Shown: piece after piece, positions 27,584 to 35,137 of the stretch | Layout: each line of letters starts with the position of its first letter | Numbering within the stretch: the first letter of the stretch is position 1 | Source of the DNA: Ancylothrix sp036704045 | GTDB taxonomy: Bacteria > Cyanobacteriota > Cyanobacteriia > Cyanobacteriales > Oscillatoriaceae | Reading direction: 5' to 3' | DNA length: 64,000 nt | NCBI GenBank assembly: GCA_036704045.1 | Contig: DATNQM010000037.1 | Span: 124,001 to 188,000 of the forward strand | Notes under the pieces: model-generated | Database searches by the model: none | What the model was told of the DNA's origin: nothing | The model's input: the letters and a program-made list of their open reading frames with translations, nothing else | Translations under genes and position numbers: made by a program

Positions 27584-27616
27584 TTGACAAATAAAATTTT
27601 TTTGAAATGATATAAG
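27584..27616 (+). promoter_or_regulatory. arsH: Possible promoter of arsH
   Basis: TTGACA at 27584-27589 is a perfect -35 box. Downstream lies TGATATAAG (27608-27616), which gives -10-like hexamers at spacings of 18 to 21 bases, so the match is imperfect. It is about 100 bases upstream of the arsH start. No ArsR-type operator was recognised. Confidence 0.35.
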
Positions 27617-27717
27617 TAAGACCTTGGCAAGTATCAAGACGTAGGGTGGGCAAAGACTATACTTCGTCTGGCCGGCTTGGGTGGTAAAAATGTTTCGTGA
27701 TGTCACAGTAGAAATTT

Positions 27718-28386
27718 ATGGCAAACTTTACTCATAAACCAAAAATTCTCTTTTTGTATGGTTCTTTGCGAGAGCGTTCTTATAGTCGTTTATTAGCAGA
27801 AGAAGCTTCTCGAATTATTGAAGAATTTGGGGCTGAAGTTAAGTTTTTTGATCCACGAGAGTTGCCTATTTATGGTAGTGTTCCTGATAGCCATCCCAAG
27901 GTTCAAGAGTTACGAGATTTGAGTATTTGGTCAGAGGGACAAGTGTGGTCTAGTCCTGAAATGCACGGCAATATTACGGGGATTTTAAAAAATCAAATTG
28001 ATTGGATTCCTTTGAGTGTAGGGGCTGTTAGACCAACTCAGGGTAAAACTTTAGCGGTTATGCAAGTTAGTGGCGGTTCGCAGTCTTTTAATGCTGTTAA
28101 TTCTTTGCGTATTTTGGGCCGGTGGATGCGGATGTTTACGATTCCAAATCAGTCTTCTGTTGCTAAGGCTTATCAGGAGTTTAATGAGGATGGAACCATG
28201 AAAGATTCTGCTTACAGAGACAGGGTTGTGGATGTTATGGAAGAGCTTTATAAGTTTACTTTGTTGTTGCGTGATAAGGTAGATTATCTTACGGATCGCT
28301 ATAGTGAAAGAAAGGAAAAAACGGCTCAAGAAATTAAAGCTTTAGCAAGTCGAAGCCTTGAGGTTGATTCTGCTAAAACTCTGTAA
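27718..28386 (+). CDS. arsH: ArsH, NADPH-dependent FMN reductase of organoarsenical resistance
   Basis: The 222-residue protein is a flavodoxin-like FMN reductase of the ArsH subfamily. Visible signatures are ILFLYGSLRERSYSRLLAEEA (FMN phosphate loop), FDPRELPIYG, SPEMHGNITGILKNQIDWIPLS and GKTLAVMQVSGGSQSFNAVNSLRILGRWMRMFTIPNQSSV. ArsH oxidises trivalent methylated arsenicals and reduces quinones or metals in several bacteria, including Synechocystis. No arsR, arsB/acr3 or arsC gene is adjacent, so the gene is on its own here. Confidence 0.95.
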   Translation: MANFTHKPKILFLYGSLRERSYSRLLAEEASRIIEEFGAEVKFFDPRELPIYGSVPDSHPKVQELRDLSIWSEGQVWSSPEMHGNITGILKNQIDWIPLSVGAVRPTQGKTLAVMQVSGGSQSFNAVNSLRILGRWMRMFTIPNQSSVAKAYQEFNEDGTMKDSAYRDRVVDVMEELYKFTLLLRDKVDYLTDRYSERKEKTAQEIKALASRSLEVDSAKTL

Positions 28387-28400
28387 AATTTAGATGTTTT

Positions 28401-28437
28401 AACCCACAAAGAAAGTAGGTTTTTACCTTTGTGGGTT
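28401..28437. terminator. Hairpin terminator after arsH
   Basis: An 11-bp stem, AACCCACAAAG (28401-28411) with CTTTGTGGGTT (28427-28437), encloses a 15-base loop. It is followed by TTG and preceded by a T-rich stretch on the plus strand, so U-rich tails exist on both strands. The stop codon of the convergent small gene lies inside the loop, so this hairpin serves both genes. Confidence 0.62.
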
Positions 28438-28749
28438 TTGATGGCAATCTGTAGTACAGGTGTTTTTTTGAAATTGATTATCGGGTTGGCCGGTGGGTGT
28501 GTCTGAGGTAATTTTTAAGAGATTTTCTGGAAAGTTTAGGCGTTTTTTTTGTGAATTTTCAATTTCTTTTTCAAATTGTTGTCTTCCTTGACTAAAAAAT
28601 AGTTGTGAACCATTAGGGTAATATAATCCGTTGAGAACACTGGGGGATATTTCTATGGTTAATGCCGGTTTTGATAGTATGGTTAAAGTTGCTAGGGCTA
28701 GGGTGGCCGGTGTTGTTATCTGTTGAAATTTTTGGGTAAAGTTTTTCAT
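28423..28749 (-). CDS. Small secreted protein, unknown function
   Basis: The 108-residue product has a basic N-terminus and a hydrophobic segment (about residues 13-30, TPATLALATLTILSKPALT) consistent with a signal peptide. The mature part is polar (NGLYYPNGSQLFFSQGRQQFEKEIE), and CTTDC near the C-terminus offers two cysteines three residues apart. I recognise no family. Clear signal-peptide architecture and a position between a terminator and a divergent promoter favour a real gene. Confidence 0.55.
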   Translation of the reverse strand: MKNFTQKFQQITTPATLALATLTILSKPALTIEISPSVLNGLYYPNGSQLFFSQGRQQFEKEIENSQKKRLNFPENLLKITSDTPTGQPDNQFQKNTCTTDCHQNPQR

Positions 28750-28830
28750 TTTTGATAATTTGTTTTTGATAAAGTTGTATTTATATTATAAAATAATCGC
28801 AATATATTTTTTTTAAAGCTGTGTCTGTCG

Positions 28831-28865
28831 CCTTGATATAGTTTTGAATAAATGTTATATCAAGG
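28831..28865. repeat. Inverted repeat upstream of egtC
   Basis: CCTTGATATA at 28831-28840 is repeated perfectly inverted as TATATCAAGG at 28856-28865, with a 15-base spacer. It lies about 150 bases before egtC and 80 bases before the divergent small gene. It could be an operator, a transcript hairpin or a weak terminator. No T run follows on the plus strand. Confidence 0.5.
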
Positions 28866-29018
28866 TAGGAAAAGCTAAGGATAAAAAAATCATCAACCTC
28901 CAATAAAAACATTTATTTAATCCGGGTTGAAGAAATTATAATTTTGGGAAAATTAGGTAATTATCTCCAAAACATTGTTAAAATAAAAGAGAAAATTACC
29001 TCAACAAACCAAAACAAA

Positions 29019-29801
29019 ATGTGTCGGCTTCTTGGATATTTGGGTTCTCCAATTCTGCTAGATTATATTCTCGGTAAACCTGAACATTCGCTGATTGTTC
29101 AAAGTTACCAACCCCGCGAAATGACAGCCGGCTTGTTAAATGCTGATGGTTTTGGTATTGGTTGGTATCACCAAACCCAAGAAATAGAACCGTTTGTTTA
29201 TAAACAAACAATGCCCATTTGGAATGATGTTAATTTAGAACAATTAAGCCGGTATATTGAATCAGGTTGTGTGGTGGCAAATGTCCGCAGTGCAAGCACT
29301 GGACAATCGGTAGATTTAAGTAATTGCCATCCTTTTAAATATCAAAATCTGCTTTTTACCCACAATGGAGTTATCGAAAATTTCCGTACAAGTCTTTATA
29401 AACCAATTCGTTCTCTTTTAAATGATCAGGCTTACTTAAATATTCAAGGAAGTACAGATTCTGAACATATTTTTGCTTTATTTCTCCAAGAATGGAATCA
29501 AGGTGAATTCCCGATAGTTGTTGCTTTTCAACGAACTCTTAAAATTATAAAAGATTTGTCTGATGAGTATAAAGTTGGGGTTTCTGCTAATATTATTATT
29601 AGCGATGGAAAGCAAATGATTGCCAGCCGATGGAGTAATCGTGCAAAGATTCCTTCTTTGTATTGGTTGCGAGATGATATCAACTTTCCGCAAGCAGTTT
29701 TGATTGCTTCAGAACCGTTATTTAGCGGCAACTGGCACACTTGTGCAGAAAATAGCATACTAATTGCAAATAATGATGATATTGAGGTCTATGAATTGTA
29801 G
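29019..29801 (+). CDS. egtC: Ergothioneine biosynthesis protein EgtC (class II glutamine amidotransferase fold)
   Basis: EgtC removes the gamma-glutamyl group from gamma-glutamyl-hercynylcysteine sulfoxide. The protein is an Ntn hydrolase of 260 residues. The chosen ATG gives MCRLLGYLG, placing the catalytic cysteine at position 2 after Met removal, as the class II mechanism requires; the frame is open 25 codons upstream but those cannot be translated in the active enzyme. Other signatures are DGFGIGWYH, ANVRSASTGQSVDLSNCHPF, LLFTHNGVIENF and GSTDSEHIFALFL. The neighbours egtB and egtD complete the assignment. Its stop overlaps the egtB start. Confidence 0.92.
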   Translation: MCRLLGYLGSPILLDYILGKPEHSLIVQSYQPREMTAGLLNADGFGIGWYHQTQEIEPFVYKQTMPIWNDVNLEQLSRYIESGCVVANVRSASTGQSVDLSNCHPFKYQNLLFTHNGVIENFRTSLYKPIRSLLNDQAYLNIQGSTDSEHIFALFLQEWNQGEFPIVVAFQRTLKIIKDLSDEYKVGVSANIIISDGKQMIASRWSNRAKIPSLYWLRDDINFPQAVLIASEPLFSGNWHTCAENSILIANNDDIEVYEL

Positions 29802-31029
29802 AAATAATATTCGCAAAGCCTTGGAAGAATGCCGCACCGGCACACTTAAAATGTTTGAAAATATGGATGCAGAAATATTCTGCAAACAAGTGGATCCAGA
29901 ATTTAGTCCGCCGGGCTGGCATTTGGGACATATTGCTTATATTGAGGCGCTTTGGGTTGTTGAAAAAATGGGCGGATATGGGCCGATTTTTCCTGAATAT
30001 CATCAACTTTTTGCAGCGGATGGCTTACCGAAACATAAACGTCAAAAATTGCCAAGTTTTGAGGAGATTTGTGATTATTTAAAAACCGTACGCGAGAAGG
30101 TTTTGTTTTATTTGGAAACGGCGCCGGTGGAGGAACAAGAAAGACTATGGTGGTTTTTAATTCAGCATGAATGTCAGCATTGTGAAACTATTGCTTTTGT
30201 GACATTTTTAGCCCATTGGCAAGCAAAAAAGCAGGTTGTCTTACCGTTAAACTATGCGGAGGAAACAATATCATTTGATATGGTTAAAATTTCTGCGGGC
30301 AGTTTTGAAATGGGAAGTAATGCCGTTTATTCGCTTGATAATGAACGCCCGCAACATTCAGTTTTTTTAGATAGTTATTGGATAGATCGTTATCCCGTAA
30401 CTTGTGGAGAATATCGTAAATTCATGGAGTCTGGAGGTTATCAAAATCCTGAATTTTGGTCAAAAGAAGGCTGGAATTGGCTACAAAAAAATCCAGTTTG
30501 TCAACCTCTTTATTGGACCAATGAACCTAGTAGTAATTTGCATCCAGTTTGCGGTGTAAGTTGGTATGAAGCTGATGCTTATGCAAGATTTGTCAACAAA
30601 CGTTTGCCCACAGAAGCAGAATGGGAAAAAGCGGCGAGTTGGGATGTAGAAAAAGCTAAATCTCGTATTTATCCTTGGGGAGATATTTTTGATAAAAAAC
30701 GGCGCTGTAATCTTTCTTGTGGTGATAGTTATGGTAATGAAACTCTCACATCTGTAGGTAAATTGGAGGCCGGTGTTAGTGGTTACGGATGTGAAGATAT
30801 GGTGGGGAATGTTTGGGAATGGACAGATAGCTGGTTTGATGGCTATGACGGCTTTGAATGGTATCCATATACCGGCTATTCCCAAGTTTATTTTGATGGT
30901 TTACATAAAGTCCTTAAAGGGGGAAGTTGGGCAACTCGTCCCCAGGCAATTAGATGCAGTTTTCGCAATTGGTATTATCCGGGTATTCGTTGCATTTTGG
31001 CCGGTTTTCGTTGTGCCAAAAGTGAGTAA
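29791..31029 (+). CDS. egtB: Ergothioneine sulfoxide synthase EgtB
   Basis: EgtB is the non-heme iron enzyme that forms the C-S bond between hercynine and a thiol donor using oxygen. The protein is 412 residues from the ATG at 29791. An N-terminal DinB-like domain (about 1-150) carries the iron ligands, one His in WHLGHIAYIEALW and the pair in HECQHCE (the HX3HXE motif). The C-terminal formylglycine-generating-enzyme/C-lectin-like domain (about 165-412) has FEMGSN, RYPVTCGEYRKF, HPVCGVSWYEADAYARF, RLPTEAEWEKAA, GNVWEWT and LKGGSWATRP. It starts inside the last codons of egtC, so translation is coupled. Slightly longer starts at 29764-29776 are possible. Confidence 0.93.
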   Translation: MNCRNNIRKALEECRTGTLKMFENMDAEIFCKQVDPEFSPPGWHLGHIAYIEALWVVEKMGGYGPIFPEYHQLFAADGLPKHKRQKLPSFEEICDYLKTVREKVLFYLETAPVEEQERLWWFLIQHECQHCETIAFVTFLAHWQAKKQVVLPLNYAEETISFDMVKISAGSFEMGSNAVYSLDNERPQHSVFLDSYWIDRYPVTCGEYRKFMESGGYQNPEFWSKEGWNWLQKNPVCQPLYWTNEPSSNLHPVCGVSWYEADAYARFVNKRLPTEAEWEKAASWDVEKAKSRIYPWGDIFDKKRRCNLSCGDSYGNETLTSVGKLEAGVSGYGCEDMVGNVWEWTDSWFDGYDGFEWYPYTGYSQVYFDGLHKVLKGGSWATRPQAIRCSFRNWYYPGIRCILAGFRCAKSE

Positions 31030-31090
31030 AGTTTTGGTATTTCCATGTTGATTTACCGGGCGTTTTGTTGGAAAATATAACTTATCTTAT

Positions 31091-31120
31091 CGGGGCCTAA
31101 AAACAAGGATTTTTGGCCCG
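31091..31120. terminator. Hairpin between egtB and egtD
   Basis: CGGGGCC-TAAAAA pairs with TTTTT-GGCCCG around a 6-base loop, leaving one bulged G. The plus-strand tail is A-rich, not T-rich, so this is not a textbook terminator. It may attenuate, stabilise the upstream message or be a repeat element. Confidence 0.35.
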
Positions 31121-31266
31121 AAAAAAATTATTAGGTTTTTAAAAATAACTATTTTTTTTTAAATATGCCTTTGGAAGTTAGCGAAATTAAACCGCTTGAG
31201 TTATAGTTGCAATGATCCGAATTAACGCGGATCTGCAATCTACTACTGCTTATAACAAAACTAGGC

Positions 31267-32307
31267 ATGAAATTTTCAAATCCCACAGAAATGACAAAAT
31301 TAACGGCTACTTCTCTTGAAGACCGTTTAGAATTAGAATGGTTGATTAATCCTGTTAATTCAACAGAAGATAACACCGGCACAGATGTAGTTTCCGGTTT
31401 ATTGCAAACACCCAAATCTTTACCGGCCCGTTATTTTTATGATGATTTGGGTTCGCAATTTTTTGAGCAAATTTGTCAACTACCTGAATATTATTTGACC
31501 CGTAAAGAAACGGAAATTCTCGATAGTTATAGCGGCGATATTGCTACCATTATCGGCCCTTGTGAACTGGTAGAACTTGGTAGCGGTAGTTCTACCAAAA
31601 CCCGCATTTTGTTAGACTCCTATGGAAAAAATGGCGGGAGTTTACGCTATTTACCCATTGATGTGAGTGCCGGAATTTTAGAAACCAGTGCCCGCGAACT
31701 TTTGATGGATTATAGTTGGTTAAAAGTCCGCGCTTTTGTAAGTACCTATGAGGTGGCTTTAGCCCAACTTGCTAGTTATCCTCGCATGGGAAATTATAAA
31801 CGGATGATTTGTTTTTTGGGAAGCACTTTAGGTAATCTTTCACCGGCAGAATGTGATGGCTTTTTCTCTCAAGTTGCAGGGGCTTTAAAACAGGGAGATT
31901 ATTTTCTTTTGGGTGTAGATTTACATAAATCTAAAACAATTTTAGAACCGGCTTATAATGACGCCCAAGGCGTGACTGCAAAATTTAATTTGAATATGTT
32001 GCAGCATTTAAACTGGCGTTTTGAAGGAAATTTTGATTTGACCAAATTTGAACATTACTCTCTTTACAATGAAGATTTGCATCAAATAGAAATGTACCTC
32101 AAAAGTTTAGTAGCCCAAAAAGTTGTGCTAAAAACTCTTGATTTAAATGTTGAGTTTGCGGCTGGGGAAATGATGTTAACAGAAATTTCTCGCAAATTTG
32201 ATTTGCAGGAAATTAAACAAGAATTAAAAGGCCAAGGTTTAATGCCTGTGCAATCTTGGACTGATGCTAAAGGTTGGTTTGGCTTATTGTTGTGCCGGTT
32301 GGAGTAA
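31267..32307 (+). CDS. egtD: L-histidine N-alpha-methyltransferase EgtD
   Basis: EgtD trimethylates histidine to hercynine with S-adenosylmethionine, the first committed ergothioneine step. The 346-residue protein has the family signatures LPARYFYDDLGSQFFEQIC, LPEYYLTRKETEIL, the SAM-binding motif ELGSGSSTKTRILL, YLPIDVSAGIL, RMICFLGSTLGNLSP and LLGVDLHK. The C-terminal part contains EISRKFDLQEI and WFGLLLCRLE. Length is slightly above the roughly 320 residues usual for mycobacterial EgtD because of an N-terminal extension. It follows egtB on the same strand after 237 bases and probably has its own promoter or is read through. Confidence 0.95.
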   Translation: MKFSNPTEMTKLTATSLEDRLELEWLINPVNSTEDNTGTDVVSGLLQTPKSLPARYFYDDLGSQFFEQICQLPEYYLTRKETEILDSYSGDIATIIGPCELVELGSGSSTKTRILLDSYGKNGGSLRYLPIDVSAGILETSARELLMDYSWLKVRAFVSTYEVALAQLASYPRMGNYKRMICFLGSTLGNLSPAECDGFFSQVAGALKQGDYFLLGVDLHKSKTILEPAYNDAQGVTAKFNLNMLQHLNWRFEGNFDLTKFEHYSLYNEDLHQIEMYLKSLVAQKVVLKTLDLNVEFAAGEMMLTEISRKFDLQEIKQELKGQGLMPVQSWTDAKGWFGLLLCRLE

Positions 32308-32666
32308 TTTTAATTGATGAAAAACTCTTAGAATTTACTCAAAAAATACCGGTTTCTCTCAAAATAATGGCTTTGACAACAAACTAGCTATCCAGAAACC
32401 GGTTTCTTCGTTCTTGTCCTTTTTTATTTATTCTTCCTTTGGAATGATGAAAAAAATACCATCCCTAGCCATACTTTAAGTAAAATGTTAGGATTAATAA
32501 AAGGTTTTGACTACCCTTTTAAATCCTCGGTATAATTGCTGTAGGCCAAAGAAAAAGTTTATTCCAAGCAAACTTAAATAAGCTTTTTTGTAGGTTTTTT
32601 ATAAAAATATCTCCCCTAAACAAGTTTTTCTGTTTCTCTAAACTAATGGAGGTGCAATATCACACC
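32308..32666. other. Intergenic region, egtD to repeat protein
   Basis: No gene is visible. Copies of an ACCGGTTTCT word occur at 32348-32357 and within the palindrome AGAAACCGGTTTCT at 32394-32407; such words recur between genes in filamentous cyanobacteria. A purine-rich GGAGGT at 32648-32653 is the likely ribosome-binding site of the next gene. Confidence 0.45.
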
Positions 32667-33266
32667 ATGTTTAAACATTTAAGTTGGTTCTATGTAATTC
32701 CTAGTCTGGTTTTAGTTTGGCCGGTAGGGAGTATTAATGCTCAAGAATACCCTGGTTGCTTTTTTGTTAATGCTTCGGGGCGCGTTATTCGTCTAAATGA
32801 TATGTGTCCCCAGCCAACTGATGACCTAAAACCTACTACTCAAGCTGCTGATACTCCACCACCGCCACCTACTCCCAACACAACCTCCGTACCTGGAAAT
32901 ACGACTAACCAAATACCGGCCCCAAATAACCAACCAGCCCGCAATAATAACCAACCGGCCCCAAATAACCAACCGGCCCCTAATAACCAACCGGCCCCAA
33001 ATAACCAACCGGCCCCTAATAATAACCAACCGGCCCCTAACAATCAACCGGCCCCTAATAATAATTCGACAGGAGATAGAACAAATCAAACACCATCAGG
33101 AGTCAATCAACCAGGGCCCACTAGCACACCAAATGTTACACCTCCCTCGGTTCCTAATAACACAAATCCCCCCGTTAATTCCACCCCCAATAACAATCAA
33201 ACTCAGCCATCAACCATAACAATTCCAGACACCTTGAACGATCCAAATTCAACAATTATCAGGTAA
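32667..33266 (+). CDS. Secreted Asn/Pro/Gln-rich repeat protein
   Basis: The 199-residue product has a signal peptide (FKHLSWFYVIPSLVLVWPVG, cleavage expected near INA-QE). A small conserved-looking segment YPGCFFVNASGRVIRLNDMC follows with two cysteines; this CxxxxSGxxxxLxxxC style is common in exported cyanobacterial proteins. The rest is low-complexity: a proline run, then NQPAPN repeated about eight times (residues about 80-132), then an Asn/Pro/Thr tail. No catalytic motif is seen; the repeats suggest an extended surface or envelope linker. The ATG at 32667 was chosen over one at 32646, which would put residues before the signal peptide and overlap the GGAGGT sequence. Confidence 0.75.
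   Translation: MFKHLSWFYVIPSLVLVWPVGSINAQEYPGCFFVNASGRVIRLNDMCPQPTDDLKPTTQAADTPPPPPTPNTTSVPGNTTNQIPAPNNQPARNNNQPAPNNQPAPNNQPAPNNQPAPNNNQPAPNNQPAPNNNSTGDRTNQTPSGVNQPGPTSTPNVTPPSVPNNTNPPVNSTPNNNQTQPSTITIPDTLNDPNSTIIR
32907..33066 (+). repeat. In-frame 18/21-bp tandem repeat (NQPAPN units)
   Basis: About eight copies of an 18-bp unit with core CCAACCGGCCCC(A/T)AATAA, some expanded to 21 bp by an extra AAT codon, lie within the secreted repeat protein. Copies are nearly identical at the DNA level, including third positions, which points to recent expansion by slippage or recombination. All unit lengths are multiples of three, so the frame survives copy-number change. Confidence 0.85.
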
Positions 33267-33275
33267 AAAAATAAA

Positions 33276-33297
33276 CGTTGGGTTATTAAACCCAACG
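33276..33297 (-). terminator. Intrinsic terminator of the 33310-33921 gene
   Basis: A perfect 9-bp stem, CGTTGGGTT (33276-33284) with AACCCAACG (33289-33297), has a 4-base loop. On the minus strand it is followed by TTTATTTTTTT, a strong U tract, so it terminates the leftward gene. It may also stop the convergent repeat-protein transcript, though the plus-strand tail is A-rich. Confidence 0.8.
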
Positions 33298-33309
33298 CCA
33301 AAAAAACCG

Positions 33310-33921
33310 CTAACAAATAGGCTGACACCCCGGATTAACAGCATGAATATAATCACTCCCCGCCTCTGGCCAACCGCGTCGATAGGAAGCCTCCTCTGGC
33401 TTTCCCCAGCTTAATTGCAGAACCATTTCCAAAAAACTAGAATTTTCCCACTTACATAAACCGGCCCACTCACTGCGATTAGCAATCTTCTCCACATCCT
33501 CCTTAGTAATTCTTTGGTAATCTTTACCACTGCGAAAACTCAAATATAAATCCATTCCACTTGTAACTTGATACCAAAAATTTAAAAGAGAACCCTTAGC
33601 ATTTTTCAGAATTTCCAAATCCCTTGGGATCGCAATAAGCTGGTCATTTACCTCTGGAAAAGATAAAGTTTTGCCTTTGACTGTTACCTCATTCCAGACA
33701 ATACCAGAAACTTGATATTCGCGCTGGTAGCGGTGGACAGCCGCCTTAAAATCTTGATAAGCAGTAAACTTTTGTACTGCTTCTGATTTAAGAAATTTAT
33801 CAATTAAGGGATTAACCCCAGAAGTTTTAACAGTCAAACTTAAACGCTCACCATTCAGGCAAGCGCGGCGTTCTGAAGCCAAAATTGAAATTAACTCCTG
33901 CGTGCTGTAGACGTGGGACAT
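33310..33921 (-). CDS. Conserved hypothetical protein, 203 residues
   Basis: I do not recognise the family. The protein is soluble, with no signal peptide or membrane segment, and starts MSHVYSTQELISILASERRACLNGERL. The N-terminal 110 residues alternate helix and strand. The C-terminal part carries GLCKWENSSFLEMVLQLSWGKPEEASYRRGWPEAG, rich in aromatic residues, and ends with a Cys-containing NPGCQPIC. It has its own strong terminator and normal codon usage, which supports a real gene. Confidence 0.65.
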   Translation of the reverse strand: MSHVYSTQELISILASERRACLNGERLSLTVKTSGVNPLIDKFLKSEAVQKFTAYQDFKAAVHRYQREYQVSGIVWNEVTVKGKTLSFPEVNDQLIAIPRDLEILKNAKGSLLNFWYQVTSGMDLYLSFRSGKDYQRITKEDVEKIANRSEWAGLCKWENSSFLEMVLQLSWGKPEEASYRRGWPEAGSDYIHAVNPGCQPIC

Positions 33922-34047
33922 AAAGTTACATCTAAAAGCATTTTCACATACTGTACCTTAGACAGCTTGTTAACGCCGACCAGAGACAGACCACTTTCGC
34001 AAACCCTTGTCTTAAACCCCTCCCCCTTTAACGAGAATAGAAGAATT

Positions 34048-34085
34048 GCCCCCCATTCCCCTTAAACCAAGAAAGACTGGGGGGC
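34048..34085 (-). terminator. Hairpin downstream of the thylakoid protein gene
   Basis: GCCCCCCA (34048-34055) pairs with TGGGGGGC (34078-34085), an 8-bp GC-rich stem with a 22-base loop. On the minus strand the tail is AATTCTTCTATTC, moderately U-rich. It lies 14 bases after the stop of the leftward gene. Confidence 0.55.
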
Positions 34086-34098
34086 TTAACAGAAAATT

Positions 34099-34647
34099 TT
34101 AGTTACTTAATTCGCTGTTAAACTCATTAAACGAACGCCGTTTAAGTTCCTTTGATTCCGAACTAGGCAGCAAATCAAAAACCTGACGAAAAACAGCATC
34201 AATTGTATCAAAAGACACTTGACCTTTTGCATCCAAAACCACCTTACCCGAACCATCAATAATCACCGATTCAGGCACAACTCCGTTGTAATAATAACCC
34301 GGTTCTGTGCGTTCATAACTTGATTTAACCGGCATAGTATCAACATTAATTGGCAGAATATCAGCAGCCCGCCCATAGAACGCCTGAACACCAGAAACCA
34401 CTGAAGCAAACTGCTTACAATCACTGCTGTCATCCACATAAAAAACCAAAATTGCCGGTTTTTTACGGTTAAAAGAATCTTTTAGAGTGACACGGGGAGG
34501 AACTAAAGCCCCATTACCAGCATAAAGCGCATAAATGTTACCATCAAAAGCATCATCATTAATGCCGGCCAAAGCAGGAGAAACTGCAAAACACAAGCAA
34601 AAAAAAGTAACCAGAACCACACGATACCATCGGCGACAAATTGCCAT
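34099..34647 (-). CDS. Exported thioredoxin-fold protein, photosystem I accumulation factor type
   Basis: The 182-residue product has a signal peptide (FFCLCFAVSPALA-GI) and a thioredoxin-like domain. It begins with DDAFDGNIYALYAGNGALVPPRVTLKDSF and continues PAILVFYVDDSSDCKQFASVV, where the active-site region has a single cysteine and no CxxC, so classical disulfide exchange is unlikely. It ends LKRRSFNEFNSEL. I recall closely similar cyanobacterial proteins being named thylakoid membrane photosystem I accumulation factor; the role is taken from that naming and not visible in the sequence. The ATG at 34647 is preceded by AAGGGG at a good distance, so it is preferred over an upstream frame extension. 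Confidence 0.72.
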   Translation of the reverse strand: MAICRRWYRVVLVTFFCLCFAVSPALAGINDDAFDGNIYALYAGNGALVPPRVTLKDSFNRKKPAILVFYVDDSSDCKQFASVVSGVQAFYGRAADILPINVDTMPVKSSYERTEPGYYYNGVVPESVIIDGSGKVVLDAKGQVSFDTIDAVFRQVFDLLPSSESKELKRRSFNEFNSELSN

Positions 34648-34760
34648 TTTACCCCTTGAAAAAGCAAAGAAATTCAAAATCATACCTTAGCAGTAGTTAA
34701 AACCCGATAAAGGTTTTATAGTTTGTAAAGTGGCGTAAGCCTTTATTCATTTTTGCTTAT

Positions 34761-35021
34761 ATGAACGCCTTTCTGACTCGACTTTTGCGATTAGCGTTTT
34801 TATTAATTTGTGGCAGTGTGATTTTTTCCGCCGCCGCTGGGGTAGCCCAAAACGCTGAAAAGCTAACCGGCACAATTCCTCGGACTATCTAAATTCGCCA
34901 AGTTACCGGTAATGTTAGCATCGACGGAAAACCGGCCAGAGTAGGCGAACAACTCAAAGAAGGTGAAGAAATCATCACCGGCAGCAATTCTAGCGCCATT
35001 TTAGTTAAGGTGAGATTTTGA
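34761..35021 (+). pseudogene. FecR-domain-like secreted protein, interrupted and truncated
   Basis: From the ATG at 34761 the frame encodes a clear signal peptide (MNAFLTRLLRLAFLLICGSV, then FSAAAGVAQ), then LTGTIPRTI followed by an in-frame TAA at 34890-34892. Reading on in the same frame gives IRQVTGNVSIDGKPARVGEQ, LKEGEEIITGSNSSAILVK, a typical FecR-domain start, and ends at TGA 35019-35021 where a full domain should continue. The gene is thus broken by a nonsense codon (a CAA to TAA change would explain it) and has lost its 3-prime part. Coding-like composition across both parts supports recent decay. Confidence 0.75.
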
Positions 35022-35137
35022 AGGGCCGGTTTGGGAAGGGAAGGCCGGCACCAAATAAGGCATCCCAACAAGCTTTAGGGTTATGGATGATAGGGGGAAT
35101 AGGGGGGCCGGTATCAAATCACCGGCCCCTATAACAG

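Larger units (their letters stand above)
27114..27717. other. Divergent regulatory region between pncB and arsH
   Basis: This AT-rich 604-base stretch contains the palindrome at 27147-27169 close to pncB and a possible arsH promoter at 27584-27616. A 74-codon frame on the minus strand (27482-27706) is low-complexity and judged spurious. Near 27643 a GTAGGGTGGGCA word resembles the start of a dispersed cyanobacterial intergenic repeat. Confidence 0.5.

Noticed and set aside
27482..27706. 74-codon minus-strand frame between pncB and arsH
   Set aside because: Low-complexity, AT-driven, overlaps the likely arsH promoter and shows no family motif.
32907..33066. Regular repeats that might suggest a CRISPR array
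   Set aside because: Units are 18-21 bp without spacers and encode an in-frame NQPAPN repeat in a secreted protein.
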